The position numbers and the translations under genes are program-made. A DNA stretch of 64,000 nucleotides from Peronospora farinosa (Eukaryota > Oomycota > Peronosporomycetes > Peronosporales > Peronosporaceae): the NCBI GenBank assembly GCA_947646735.1, contig CANTFK010000182.1, positions 124,001 to 188,000 of the forward strand, read 5' to 3'. Below, piece after piece: positions 32,101-42,843 of this stretch (positions are counted from its first letter, which is position 1; each line of letters opens with the position of its first letter). Below the pieces are notes generated by a model. The model did not search any database and was not told the origin of the DNA. It saw nothing but the letters and a program-made list of their open reading frames with translations.

Positions 32101-35100
32101 ACACCGCCACGCAGCGTCGTGTTGAAACCAGCAAACACATCTTCTGACAAATTGATGCCCTTACTGGCCTTCGATACACCCCCGCGCGTGATAGCCAACA
32201 CCTTGTCGAACACATCCGGGTGACCGTAGTGCATACGAACGTACAGAGGGTCAGCAAGCACCCGTTGAGACAGCGTCACGAACACCAATTCCTGCCACGT
32301 CTTGAACTTCGCAAGCGAGCTGGCGTTACCCGTAAAAATGTGTTCACGCATACCAATTATCGAGACCGGCTTCTTCGATGGATGCAGGTCAGCAGTACAC
32401 AAAAGTTGCGGCATCTTCAAACACTCCTCAAAGTAGTGCTGCTGGTTCATATCGATGGTCTGCACAAACTCTCCGCGCGTAAACGGAGTAGCATTGTTCT
32501 GGTTCTCAGGCTTTCCTTCACCCAGAATTGGATCTCCCGGCAGCGAATAGCGGTATACTTCCACCACATCATTGCCTTCACTCTTAATCAGTACAGTGTC
32601 AAAAGACTTCTCCCCGCCCTCATGTTCAACCGTGTCCACATACGCTACACGCAAGTTGGGGTACTCGCGAAGAAGGTAGTCAATATCAGCAGCCTGCGCT
32701 TTACCTTCGGCGCGGTGCTTTCCGTACACCTGACAAGCACAAACGTACGAGAATTTGAGACGAACCATATCCTGGAGCTGGTTTTGCTTCTGCTCGGCCG
32801 ATTTGCCAGGGCTCGAGCCAATTTCTAACCAGTGCAAGATCTTGATCGCATCTTCGTACATCATCATTCCTTGCACCGTACGAGCCAACGTCTGACCACG
32901 GTATGAAGCCCACAGACGAATTTCCTCGGGGTGATTCCTCTGAGCTTCCTCAGCAGAGCTCACATCCACACGCTCTAGAAAGTTGTCCCATTCCTCTTGG
33001 TGAATCTTCGTCAAATACTTCAGAATCGTCAAATTCTTGCCATCCTCCTCGGCCTGCTGAAAGATCGGGTGGTTCACAAGCGGATCATTCAAGTCCTGCA
33101 GTGAGAATAACACTGTCTCGGCGTAGAACGGAGTCACAACAGAAAAGCTACGCATTTCCTTAATGGAACGCAATTGGGGAATATCCATAACAAGTGACTT
33201 CATGAAAAACCCAAGACGACGCTGTGCCTCCGTAGTACGCGGCATAGACTCTGCACGATCTAGAGATAGCAGCAGACAGGCACGCGTGGCAGCGCCCATG
33301 GCCGTGTCACTGCAAAACATGTTCACGAGCCCGCGCGACGCATACACGTATCCATTGGCACTAGAACAGAATTTCGAGTTGCCAAACTTGCGCTGGAGGG
33401 CAGGGTCCAAGCAGAAAGACTGTACACTATTCAAAAATGCCTCCATTTTGGAAACAAAGTTGCGAATCACACCTAATGGGTGCACACGAACATTCGGGAT
33501 GTGCTGTGACTGCGCGTCCGGATCCGGCAAGTCCAAAATCTCTTCCAAGAGGTCAACAGCAGCATTGCGTAAACTTGCTAGTTCAAGAATGTTAAATGAC
33601 TTGAGAAAGCCACCGCTAGACGCAATGTCCTCAATGATTCGAAACCCATCGACCACATCAGCGTCATCGTTGCCAAAAAGAGCACTAGTCACGTACATAC
33701 TCGCTGTAAAAAACGAACGAATAGCCGAAAGACAGTCATTCTCCACAAGTGTCACGCGAAGCTGAGACTCGCTTTTTCCATCCTTGGCCGTCTTGATTAT
33801 CAAACCCATAGCCTCCACAAGTTTACCAGCTGATAAAAACACGGGCTCAAAGACTTCACCCGTACTGCGAATATCATATTGAAGAATAGCAGCTTCCTTA
33901 TCATCCAGCAAATCCCCTTCACGAAACGAATTAACAATTTCATTCCATACCACCACAAACCGCAACATCATTTGGGATTCGTAAGCTGCAGCAAGTGTAC
34001 TTGCACGGGCCGCATTATTACCACTTGTAGGTGCATCACTTGAACGAGCCAATAAAGTCACGACTTTTTGATCAAATAATTGCGGAGCAACACGAAAAGC
34101 TTTCGTCATTTCCTTTGCTCCACGAATTTCCCCCGTTTTCATTAAAATGCCTTGAAATCCACCAAGAAGTGCTTGAAAAATTGTGAAAAAAATCTGAGTC
34201 GAGTAATTGAAAATAAACACCACGGGCAGCCAAAGAGCAAAGATAATCCCGATATTATGAAACGAAACCAGTGAATTCTGATACTCCAATGTCATGGCGT
34301 AGATACTCAATGTTGGTAACAAAAGGGGACGCACGAGTATAAAATACGACGTAATGGCTTGAATTATCCATAAAAAAATCCAAAATCCAATATACTTGAT
34401 CTGATACGACAAGGGCGGGGTCATCTCTTGTCCAACATAACAACTTTCTCCTTCACGGACAAATTTGGCCGCAAATGAACCCATAAGAAGTCGAGGTGCA
34501 AATGCTTGTAGCACTAAAATTATAGCACCGGGTAAAATGTAGCCACTACATAATGGGTACAAATTATCCAATAATATTGTGTCCTTGTCTTCATTAAAGG
34601 GAATGTACATCATTGTACCAAATAAAAGGGCAAATCCACCATTCCATATGATCCGGGCGGTTAGGGCAGCACCGTACGTGAACGATCGGGAACTACTCAC
34701 GGAACGTTCTTTCGATACAAGTAAATGCCATCCATGACAGACTTCCAAGAGACATTTAAGAAAAGCCAGTAGACTTAAACTGAATGGAATGGCAACCACG
34801 GCCAACTTCAAGTCACGGGTCGTAAACGGGGCAACCACGTCTCCAATGCGGCCAAATTGTGCCCATCCCCTTTTGCCACCATCGGGGGAAATTGTAACGG
34901 CAAAAGCCAATACTGTCAATAAGACGAGAAACATCATATTAAATTGAAAAATGCGGTAATAATTGAGCACCAATGTCAAGACACTGCGATGTTCATAAAA
35001 AGTCTTGCCGTGGTTTTGGGTTAATTCATGTCCCACGTGCGTCACGGCAATACTGAGACAATGTTGTTTCCAAAAGTACTCGTTAATGTCGTCATAATTC

Positions 35101-35789
35101 CGTATTTTCACATGTTCCAAGGGTTTCCCAAGGGCATTTCGACGTTTCATGTTACTGGCTTCACGCCAGATTGGACGAATCACTTGATCCAAGTACCACC
35201 CCTCGTGTTGCAGTTCACGACCCTGGGGGTCGGCATTCACCAGAAGCAACATCTGGTGAAACAGATAACAGATACATTCTGGCATATGGCGAATGTTGGC
35301 TGCTTCACCCCAGATCAGAAAGTACAACATGATATCCATGTACAAATTGCCAAAAGGCGTTGCATTTGGAATACCAGTGCCAGTATACGTGACAGGATTC
35401 GTATGGATAAATTTGCACCATGAACGATAATTGGTCAAAAGTTTGTCAGCCAATTGAACCAGATGTTGTTCGTTCGTGTCAGTAGAGAGACAGCGTGCTT
35501 TGACATTTGCCAATAGAAGAAGAACGTGTTCACGTTGATTACTGACCGACCCTTCCTGAAATCCAAATTTTGCCTTGAGAAATTCACAACAATAATCAAT
35601 GGCTGCCTCATCATCTTGAGGTATACCCTTGATACTTGTAGCCGTCATATCCATCGAGTTAAGACGCTTACTGAAACGTTCCGAGCGCTCTGACTTGTTA
35701 CGACGCCGATCGGCATCCAGTTCAAAGTAATTCGAACTGGCGCGTCGACGTCGGTCTGTCTCGCCAGTTTGTGACGGACCACGCTCCAT
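29112..35789 (-). CDS. 1,3-beta-glucan (callose) synthase fused to a C-terminal MFS transporter-like domain
   Basis: A single intronless frame of 2225 aa. Residues about 95-260 are an FKS1 N-terminal domain (ADKLLTNYRSWCKF, YFLIWGEAANIRHMPECICY). A first helix cluster (about 280-560) precedes the cytosolic catalytic part (PF02364-like, about 850-1560) with family signatures KPENQNNATPFTRGE, QTIDMNQQHYFEECLKM, GMREHIFTGNASSLA, HYGHPDVFDK, INLSEDVFAGFN and GKGRDVALSQISMFEGK. Further helices end at PFLNMVQTRMMYNKGFS, the usual end of plant/fungal synthases. After it about 12 hydrophobic segments (1740-2170) form an MFS sugar-porter-like domain with IGRRLSI and PESPYWVYMREG. The synthase makes linear 1,3-beta-glucan from UDP-glucose at the plasma membrane, a main wall polymer of oomycetes. 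The role of the MFS part is unknown. The tail is rich in Arg and Ser. Confidence 0.93.
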   Translation of the reverse strand: MERGPSQTGETDRRRRASSNYFELDADRRRNKSERSERFSKRLNSMDMTATSIKGIPQDDEAAIDYCCEFLKAKFGFQEGSVSNQREHVLLLLANVKARCLSTDTNEQHLVQLADKLLTNYRSWCKFIHTNPVTYTGTGIPNATPFGNLYMDIMLYFLIWGEAANIRHMPECICYLFHQMLLLVNADPQGRELQHEGWYLDQVIRPIWREASNMKRRNALGKPLEHVKIRNYDDINEYFWKQHCLSIAVTHVGHELTQNHGKTFYEHRSVLTLVLNYYRIFQFNMMFLVLLTVLAFAVTISPDGGKRGWAQFGRIGDVVAPFTTRDLKLAVVAIPFSLSLLAFLKCLLEVCHGWHLLVSKERSVSSSRSFTYGAALTARIIWNGGFALLFGTMMYIPFNEDKDTILLDNLYPLCSGYILPGAIILVLQAFAPRLLMGSFAAKFVREGESCYVGQEMTPPLSYQIKYIGFWIFLWIIQAITSYFILVRPLLLPTLSIYAMTLEYQNSLVSFHNIGIIFALWLPVVFIFNYSTQIFFTIFQALLGGFQGILMKTGEIRGAKEMTKAFRVAPQLFDQKVVTLLARSSDAPTSGNNAARASTLAAAYESQMMLRFVVVWNEIVNSFREGDLLDDKEAAILQYDIRSTGEVFEPVFLSAGKLVEAMGLIIKTAKDGKSESQLRVTLVENDCLSAIRSFFTASMYVTSALFGNDDADVVDGFRIIEDIASSGGFLKSFNILELASLRNAAVDLLEEILDLPDPDAQSQHIPNVRVHPLGVIRNFVSKMEAFLNSVQSFCLDPALQRKFGNSKFCSSANGYVYASRGLVNMFCSDTAMGAATRACLLLSLDRAESMPRTTEAQRRLGFFMKSLVMDIPQLRSIKEMRSFSVVTPFYAETVLFSLQDLNDPLVNHPIFQQAEEDGKNLTILKYLTKIHQEEWDNFLERVDVSSAEEAQRNHPEEIRLWASYRGQTLARTVQGMMMYEDAIKILHWLEIGSSPGKSAEQKQNQLQDMVRLKFSYVCACQVYGKHRAEGKAQAADIDYLLREYPNLRVAYVDTVEHEGGEKSFDTVLIKSEGNDVVEVYRYSLPGDPILGEGKPENQNNATPFTRGEFVQTIDMNQQHYFEECLKMPQLLCTADLHPSKKPVSIIGMREHIFTGNASSLAKFKTWQELVFVTLSQRVLADPLYVRMHYGHPDVFDKVLAITRGGVSKASKGINLSEDVFAGFNTTLRGGVVTHVEFMQCGKGRDVALSQISMFEGKLANGAGETSLSREAHRMGQFMDFFRLNSMYYSHTGFYYATWMTIATTFVYMYCKVYIALSGVQAQIVYNMNSTDIIMQNSGNYGFDERVFDDMDSVYNTQYYIQAGLFLSLPLICVYFAEMGLRRGLVQFLEMVFTAGPMFFIFQLGTTMHFFDNNLLHGEAQYKATGRGFKITRETFVLLYKAYALSHYRKAMELIGLCMVYLSFGTFDICDTSVAGQMNSFAFDYCGTSQSFGVQTFAIWVIAVVWLISPYLFNTDGLDWEKTKADVSAWTKWMYATEDYQDEDTVMVGGWIGWWKGELKLYHNTKPAARATVILRECRHFVLMWYVVALEWQIFTVGLVFGTAAISVLAMGLFGVAGRCLRTANSSLRAIVYVFAVVIVLIFFFVTATAIFNVSFTRTISLFFGYMAALYGINEMARMYSFANSSIATMGMFQQLAFFFDFVFAVAMIIPLLVMSAVPFLNMVQTRMMYNKGFSEVVSASSQYAFSLAAFMGVLGGIGCGWLFHLFTTLESTAGFLSYVTTYGLLNGKVGNGSMTYAFYIACMGGTFLAGFSNYFIGRRLSIVSGGLLTVLGMLGVSAVQSSGEGFLIPGVCSLGASLGMLLPTLAVYIYEISTRDMRGKALLLLGSGFILGILFASWFSSSSNEVGWVWQVFIATIILSSMTPAVYIFPESPYWVYMREGIDSCERCLAVLRRKEGVSEELRMIRDVESGSDDSSANGCSSFLKFLMGLFLMLVSGLFLGCVNMYLSDTFRGFDDAASMFLNCTALQFVGALFSFFFMDRIDHKRILFCTLLPIAALICVLGVNHQSNFVTGDSEYLMLQIVSLLLYFFAGLGITSVPWVSCIGLFATKQRAVYVTVYFMIFFMLPLCATFVRSNESMGEQFYLFALTGCCVVSLGLLFTMGTLENGMLCTKGEMEAERSRLRRFRASRRSARTPGSARSKNFSRSRAKSHSNYQMYDSPAGSAP

Positions 35790-38700
35790 TATCGTCGGAA
35801 TAATTTACGGACTACTCGAATGGGACCGTTCTTATTCGGAGGGAGGGGGTCGGCTCGGCAAACGAAGAGAGACAAAAGACGTAATGAACAATTGGCTTAA
35901 AGCGACAGGGGGGGGGAGTGTGTCAGCTTTCTCTTTTGAGGGGTTTCCCGTTTGTGACGACTTTCAACCGAAGTCTCTCGAAAACGTGCGAAAGAGGAAA
36001 GGGATAGGGAGGGTAGGGCAGATCTTCACATGGTACCTCCTTAACTACTTTTGACCAATGAAATAAACGCTAGTCTGTACTTTGACCAATCAAAAAGCAA
36101 CTACGAAGCCATCGCGTATCGCAGCTGGCACGGTAGTAAAAAGACCCAATTTAAGAGACTGTGTCGTGAGCTTCATTTGGTTTTCGAATATGTGTTTGGA
36201 TTAATTCACAAAGTTACAGTATAGGAATGGATTTTCTTGTGAAAATTGATTATTAATAGGCTTTTACATATGATTATAAGCCCAATCCTTCCGTCTCTTA
36301 ACGGGCAACACAGAGGAGACTATCCAATGACAAATTTGGAAGGCATCTCTGCCACACGAATCTACTGACACGCTTCCATAATGATTAGCACCAGATGCTT
36401 TCTGGGAATTTGCGATATTTCTAGCTGGTTACGAGTATGGAAAACTTGTATGCTATTGAGAACATATGAGCTGGTGTATGCTTGCATAGACACGCCTTTG
36501 TTTGGTTTGGGATACACAACCACTGGATCTGATGCGACGTGCTCTTTCAATGTGTCAACGGACCCTTTTACGGCCAATATGATCACATACACGAGCCAGC
36601 AAATGAAGCCAGTTGAGCTGATGTCAAGCAGGAAAGACCGTATAGTATTCCTTGCAATACGATATCCCTATATAATTAATAACCTCTGTTATAATATAAA
36701 CGCGTGAGTCTACCTATTATGTTTTTTTTGTTGCAAATTATAATGATCCGATAAATTGTAACCTTCTATAGATAGTTAAGTTCTTTGCCTATGACTAAAT
36801 GGACCACAAGGTTCTCAATCTGTTTATTTTACACAACATGCCATTTGACGTCTTATTTCGCTTAAGTTTCCAAAGACTTATAAATTTAAAGCTTTTTTAT
36901 ACACCAAGAATCACAACAACATCAAAATAGAGCCCAAAATAAAGTTTTTTTACCCATTTCGACCACTTAAAGGAGACGCTTTTCCAGATAATGACCGTCG
37001 TTGAGTCTGTGGATGAGACTCGCCAGCTCATATTGCCTCTTGGTGGTCTGTAGGACGAGCGTGTGTACTCGCAGCGTATTAGTCATTCCTTACAAAACTT
37101 TGCATTAGCCCAAGATGGAAACGATCTTTTATTTTGGGCACAGTAATGTCACTCCAACAAACTGATCTGCGTGACACCAGTTGTGCCATGTCGGGAGATC
37201 TTAAGTAATAAATAATTATAGATTATATATTTGTCCTTTTCAATGCTTTACGTGCAAAAGTGAGAGCTGTTCGAATGGTTCATGCTACTTTTTCGTACTC
37301 ACGTATATCCTTGCTTTATATAAGGCAACATAGTTTGAGCCAATTTCATATATATATAAGACTTCTCATAACGTAATTATTAGGGGTACTTCCTAATAAA
37401 ATTTGCGTATGTACAAAAAAATAACCAAAAAATAACCAAAATAGTAAATCGTGCATAAGTAATTAAAAAAACAAATTAATTTTGTGTAGGCAATATAGTT
37501 AATATTATCTCGAGAGTATCGATTGTTAAGAAATAATACTAGTCTAATCGCTTACAAAATATTAATTGATATTAATGATTTATTCCCCTACCAAAAAATT
37601 AAAAGTTATCTAGATTTTTGAATCTTTCCAAAACGAATGATGCCCAGCTTGTACGATGAAGGTACATAATCGTACAGTATGAACTACAATCAAAAATTCA
37701 GCAACTTTCTGCCTGAATTATTTAGGAACGAAGCGCTAGTCTAAAGAACCTTGACTTGCCTTAATAAGAATCCTTGTCACGACGTCATAACTTACAGATT
37801 TAGTCAGACCTTTAACATATTATAAGTCGCGTAGTTCGACAATTAGTGCATAACCATGTACAAATATCGAGTTTTGCTACGTTATCAGGTGCGTCACATG
37901 CACAACGTCGTACAATACATGGATGTCCTTTTCGCAAAGAAATTCTCGCGCACTTTGATTAAAAAACAAACAATCGTGTCAGCTTCTTGATCTCAGGTTG
38001 TGATACATTCTCGTATCACAGCCGCCGGACCACGTTCTCATGAGCAATCGTTGGTACATTACTGTTCAAGGTTGATTACCTTGGACAGTCATTGCCTGCA
38101 TTGCTACGTGTATAAGTTTGCAACAATAGCTCCGAGTAGACTAATGGTCGAAAACAGTCTTCTTAATGGTGTGTTGCTAGCTGACTTTGCAGAATGTCAA
38201 GCATGCACATCGCGTAGTTCGAGCACAACGAGAGTCCAGCGAAAAAAACACAGCTAATCGCCATACTCGTAATTGTGAAAACACTTGCAAGTGCTCAAGC
38301 CATGGAAAACCATTACAGCTTGTGCTCTCGTCTTGCCTGTTTAATCGCATGAGCCCCTTGGCATCATCTTCTGCTTACTCGCTCGGTGTAGGACTTGCAT
38401 CGGCCATTGCCAAACTGTTTTTATTCCGACGCTTTATCCAATCGTTAAGAGACGACAAAGGAGACCGACACATCAAAAGGAGGTATCGAGTCGTGAATGA
38501 ACTCGTTTGACGCCGCACTCACACAATTGTCCCGGGCTGTAATAGAAGGAACACTCTTGTCTCTGCAGATCACCGATAATAACTCTGCCTATGGCGATGA
38601 TGTTGCAAGTGCATCCAAGAGAAATATTGTTTGTGTACTCAAATCCAGGCTTCCACGAGATAGTAGATCCACCATCGACTAGTTATGCGTCGGCAGTAAA

Positions 38701-39061
38701 GACGCAGCGGTGGCATATTTGGGAACACAATCGACAGCGCCACGATTTTTTATTTACAGGAAAAGCATGAAGTTGTTGCCAGCGTTGAACGCACTTGAGT
38801 AGGTTAGCGATACGATGGCACATTGACAACGACTTCGATGGTGCATATTACACAGATAACGTCGTAGAAGAAGATATGCTCTTGATAGAAACTTCGTTCT
38901 CTGAACTTCAGGTATCATCGCTGGACATTTCGTCGCTCCTAGTGACGATATCTCCGATTGCCACCAACTTTCTTCGGAGACTTGTCTTCATTCAATTTTT
39001 CCCTTAGAGATTTGTTGTCTTTCTTGATTTAACCGTGCTGTGGAACATCTCCTTCGAATGG
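35790..39061. other. 3.3-kb gene-poor, AT-rich stretch
   Basis: The first 300 bp hold the glucan synthase promoter side, with a G-rich run (about 35906) and two GACCAAT boxes (near 36053 and 36083). Further on there are only short frames without known domains (e.g. 36381-36707, 38497-38682, 38795-39007). Bases 37200-37800 are very AT-rich. No RNA gene or complete transposon was seen. Confidence 0.5.
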
Positions 39062-40219
39062 TTACCGGGCTCGAGTTAATTTTATGCGCTTGTCCTCGTT
39101 AGATTCTGCCTTCCTGAACGTATCCTTCGACATGGCACGTTTCTTTGCGACACCATTCTTAAGCTTTCCCTTCTTGCTCGTGCCTTTGCTAGCAGAACCC
39201 CGTGGACTGCACAAGGTAAGCAGATCGTACGCCGCTTGTAGCGATTCTCCGTCAAGTTTTACAGGCTCACTCTCCGAGTTGGAGTCCTTGGATGGCGATG
39301 CAGGTTCACTGCTACTGCTCTCGTCTCCGGCTGAATAACGTTTGAGTTTAAACAAGTTTAAATAAATGATAGGAAACTCCTTTTGCTTCTTGGTTTTGGG
39401 TGTTGACGACGGCAAGCACTTTCTCGCAGAAAAAATCGGTGGTGATCCCTGTCGTTTGTTCATATTACAAGTACTTGAAAGTGTAAGGAATGAAGGTTTT
39501 CGCATCTGTGCTTCACTCCACAAAGCTTTCGTCAGTCTCTCAAGTTGTGCAATTTGCGATTTCGCCTTGTCCGAGTCCCAAAAAGATTTTTTGCAAAGTT
39601 TAAACTTCTTTTGGCCATAATTTTTTGGCACATGTTTGCCATCAATTGTCCCGGCACAGAGTTTCTTTGAAACGCGCATGGGATCACACTGTAGCTGTAC
39701 AGCTAAGTACCCACGAAGTCGAATCCCAGTGTAAATAGGTAGACTTCCTTCTTCAAAAGCTTCAATTAACAGCCTTGTAAGTCGCTCCTCTGTACATGTC
39801 CATTGACCTTTCCGTAGAAAGTCACCACTAGCTTTACGTTTAGAAGGTGTACGAGGTATAACAGATGGCACATTGTCGTCCATCTCCCGTTTCTTCCTCT
39901 TACTCGACATCTTCTGAGTCTGAGTCTGAGTCTGAGTCCGCATCTGATTCTGTACAGGCGTTCTGTATCCGTCGAGAGGTGATGTTGTAGGGCTCGCTAA
40001 AGTGTCAGCGGAGAATGAAGAAGAAGAAGAAGAAGAAGAAGAAGAGACTTGGTTAGGTGCAATTGAGCTTGTAATAGGAGCTGTGACTGGCAAAAAGGTC
40101 GAATTTTCATTGGGTTTTGAGATCGCCATCGGTTGTTGCTGTTGAACCGCGGGAAAAGTGCAGAGCGAGACCGTTGTCGACTTGAAGTGCTGTGAGTTTA
40201 CAGCTGACGACGTGATCAT
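39062..40219 (-). CDS. Nuclear basic protein with a stramenopile RKG-W domain
   Basis: One exon, 385 aa. The N-terminus is low-complexity (poly-Ser from a GAA run at 40018-40048; a TQ repeat). Residues about 135-200 (LRKGQWTCTEERLTRLLIEA, FEEGSLPIYTGIRLRGYLA, QLQCDPMRVSKKLC) form a compact domain that I know from many stramenopile nuclear proteins of unknown function: R-K-G-x-W-T, a helix, L-R-x-x-L, then CDPMRVSKK. It looks Myb/SANT-like at the start. Basic stretches (SSKRKKREMDD, KTKKQKE) suggest nuclear localisation. A Ser/Glu tract and a Lys-rich tail follow. Divergent from the zinc finger/SDR gene. Confidence 0.75.
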   Translation of the reverse strand: MITSSAVNSQHFKSTTVSLCTFPAVQQQQPMAISKPNENSTFLPVTAPITSSIAPNQVSSSSSSSSSSFSADTLASPTTSPLDGYRTPVQNQMRTQTQTQTQKMSSKRKKREMDDNVPSVIPRTPSKRKASGDFLRKGQWTCTEERLTRLLIEAFEEGSLPIYTGIRLRGYLAVQLQCDPMRVSKKLCAGTIDGKHVPKNYGQKKFKLCKKSFWDSDKAKSQIAQLERLTKALWSEAQMRKPSFLTLSSTCNMNKRQGSPPIFSARKCLPSSTPKTKKQKEFPIIYLNLFKLKRYSAGDESSSSEPASPSKDSNSESEPVKLDGESLQAAYDLLTLCSPRGSASKGTSKKGKLKNGVAKKRAMSKDTFRKAESNEDKRIKLTRAR

Positions 40220-40567
40220 ACAGTACAGGGCGTGACGCGGTCTCTAGAGCTGCGACGGGGCTGGAGAAAGATGCAGAAGAAGTTGAACGGACACGAGACG
40301 TCAAGAGGGGGAGTGCGGACTTCAACCTGCAAGAAATGATTGTCTGGTTTTTCATGATTGTATAGGATTAAATATTGTGTGAAACTCTAGAAACGAATAC
40401 GATGTCAAAAACAATAACTACGATCCGATATCACAGCAACTAGCCGCTACCATCACTCCTGTATACCATCACTCCTGTATAACCATCACTCCTATAACAA
40501 CCATCACTCCTTTTCCCTATGGTACCGCGTACCAGCCACATTATTCATCATTAGTACCAGTCTGTTA
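40220..40567. promoter_or_regulatory. Divergent promoter region with a tandem ACCATCACTCCTGTAT repeat
   Basis: 348 bp between divergent start codons. Bases 40449-40513 hold four imperfect copies of ACCATCACTCC followed by TGTAT or TATAA variants, ending about 55 bp before the ATG at 40568. Confidence 0.5.
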
Positions 40568-42489
40568 ATGACGGATAAAGCTCTTGACATCACGTGCTCT
40601 TCCACGTCGTCTGCATCTTTTGTGTCTCCCTCAATGCGTGAATCTCTTGTGCAAGTGTCTTCTGAACCTACTGACGAAATTACAGCCTTAAATGATGCTT
40701 CCATCCAACAGCAATCACCTAAAACATTACGCACTTCTGGCTCGCGGAAACGAATCTTTACCTTTCAAAAGCGATGGCTACACTCGTTGCCAATCATTGA
40801 GCGGTCGATATCAGAGACTGAGATGGAGAATCATGCACTTAAAGCCAGTTGTTTAGCCAATGAAGTCTCTAGGGAAGCTGCAGTCTCATTGACATCCGCT
40901 AAGAAGCAAATGGACGTTATTGTGTGCATGTTGTGTGACGACCCAACGTCAAAACGTGAGATGACAAAGGTCTGGAGCCGTTTAAATTGTCGGCGTGGAC
41001 GGATTGAAAATCATTTGATGAGTAAACATCCAGAATTCATGCGGTTACTAAAACACAAGCGTGAAGCGGAAGGAGATTTGCCAGTGCAGATTTTTTTACA
41101 AAACTTACGTGATGGACGGTGTAATGCACGCACTGAAATTAATAATGGATTGTATAGTCAATTGACTGGTCTTGGTACCGTAGCTGCAGTAGATTATACT
41201 GAGCATCCAAAACGTGTTCGTGGGGATTATGTTAATAGTCGTGAAGACATGGAGAACCATCGAAAACGGGCAAAACTTATGGGAGCTTGTGTCAAGGAGA
41301 AGGATGTGTCGGTGTTAGCAGCGTCGGTGTATTCTGCTGAGAATTTAGCAATATTACGCGCAAATGGAGCTGCGTGTGTAAATGCTGCTAGTGGTGATGG
41401 TATGGGATCTTTAACTTCTACTGTGCTATATCAAGATGCAGTTTTATCTGCACAGTGGCAGACGATATTTTATAACAAATTGGTGCGTATGCATGAAGGT
41501 TGCTGTACTCGAACGACATAACTCATGCGGTTGTTGACTTCTTTCTTCTTCTTCTTTTTTAGGTGGTCGTTACCGGTGCAGACAACCCGTCAATGTCGAC
41601 TGTCGCGACACAACTCTGGCTGTCGGGGGCAAACGTACTGCTTACTTTCGCGTAAGTTTCTCTTTTGCTGGGTATCCTTACTTGATGGTTAATGATGTAT
41701 TTTACAGCAACATGTCAGCCTTGGACGACTTTAATACAAAACACATTGGCCGCTTCCCAAATCCGTCGGACAGCGAGGATAGCCCGCGTGGTGTGATGCT
41801 TCCCGTGCTGGGGTACTTTCGGACACAAACAGATATTAGCGAGTGGTGCAGCTCCATTGCTTCGAAATACCAGCGCGTGGATTTTCTGATCAATTACGCT
41901 GGCTCCAAACTGGTCGAATCGATCTCGTCTGAAGACGCTAACGAAGATCTGATGAAAAGCGAGCCCATTCTTTCCGGCGCGTACGAACAACCCGATCTTA
42001 TTAGACACATCTGCATATTTACTGATGAGTATATCTGTGTTGATATGCAATTGTAGGGCCCTCATTGAAGCTTTAAGTGAGTCCATGTCGTCAACCTGCT
42101 TTCCCGATCGTGCCGCTGGAGAGAAGGACTGGTTAATACCCAACAACGGTACTATCGTGAACGTTGCGACTTTACCAGATAGTACCGTCATCGAGTCGCA
42201 AGTTAAAGAACTAGCGATCAAGCTTCAACCGCGTAACGTCCAAGTGAATTGCGTGTTGCTTCCGTCGCGACAAGTGGATAAAGTTGTCGACGTTGAGACC
42301 TTTGATGAGACGGCTACATTGTCGCACTCGATTCTGTTTCTCCTTTCGCCTTCCAGTCGGCTCTTATCAGGTAGTGTGCTGCGTCTCCAGCAGGACAAGA
42401 CATTCTCGGCAGCACAAGACCAAAGAACCAATGTACCATTATCCGTGACCGAAGCAGCAGATACGGCCACTGAGATTCATTCAATCTAA
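40568..42489 (+). CDS. BED-like zinc finger fused to a short-chain dehydrogenase/reductase-like domain
   Basis: Four exons: 40568-41482, 41563-41651, 41708-41980, 42057-42489; 569 aa with all phases matching. Residues about 110-160 resemble a BED-type finger (VCMLCDDP ... RRGRIENHLMSKHPEF: CX2C then HX4H). Residues about 160-300 are charged without a known domain. From about residue 302 (YNKLVVVTGADNPSMSTVAT) a Rossmann fold of the SDR type begins, with VDFLINYAGSK (NNAG position) and ELAIKLQPRNVQVNCVLLPS (SDR helix and strand after the catalytic YxxxK). The glycine motif TGxxxGxG is degenerate and the catalytic Tyr is not present before the Lys-containing helix, so oxidoreductase activity is doubtful. 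The fusion depends on the intron 41483-41562, whose sites are good (GTGCGT, T-rich tract, TTTTTTAG). Confidence 0.7.
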
Positions 42490-42843
42490 AAATTGTATAG
42501 TGCTCTCCATCCATCAACATTCTTGATTACCAGCCTCTTGGTTTGAAATAAGTTAATACAGGACGTTATTTACCTGTCCAAAGTATTACCATATGATGAC
42601 CGTCACGTCGGACAAAAAACGGGATGTACCATTTTAGCGGTACATGACAATTCGAAGGACAGACGATCGCCACAAATTGCTACCGTTTTTTACGTAACTG
42701 TCACCTTTCTTGCTACGTAACACCATTAATCATCCATCTACAATTTTATTTTCTTGACCACTTGATTCATCTAGATCTTACGCATCTGTACATGTTTGTA
42801 GCATCTTGTTTTGTGCTCTAGAAGCGACAAAATTTGAAAAAAC
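42490..42843. other. Intergenic, nothing recognised
   Basis: 354 bp between two genes in the same direction; no ORF or repeat of note. Confidence 0.5.

Noticed and set aside
32220..33765. + strand ORFs of up to 202 codons opposite the glucan synthase
   Set aside because: Shadow frames within a conserved coding exon.
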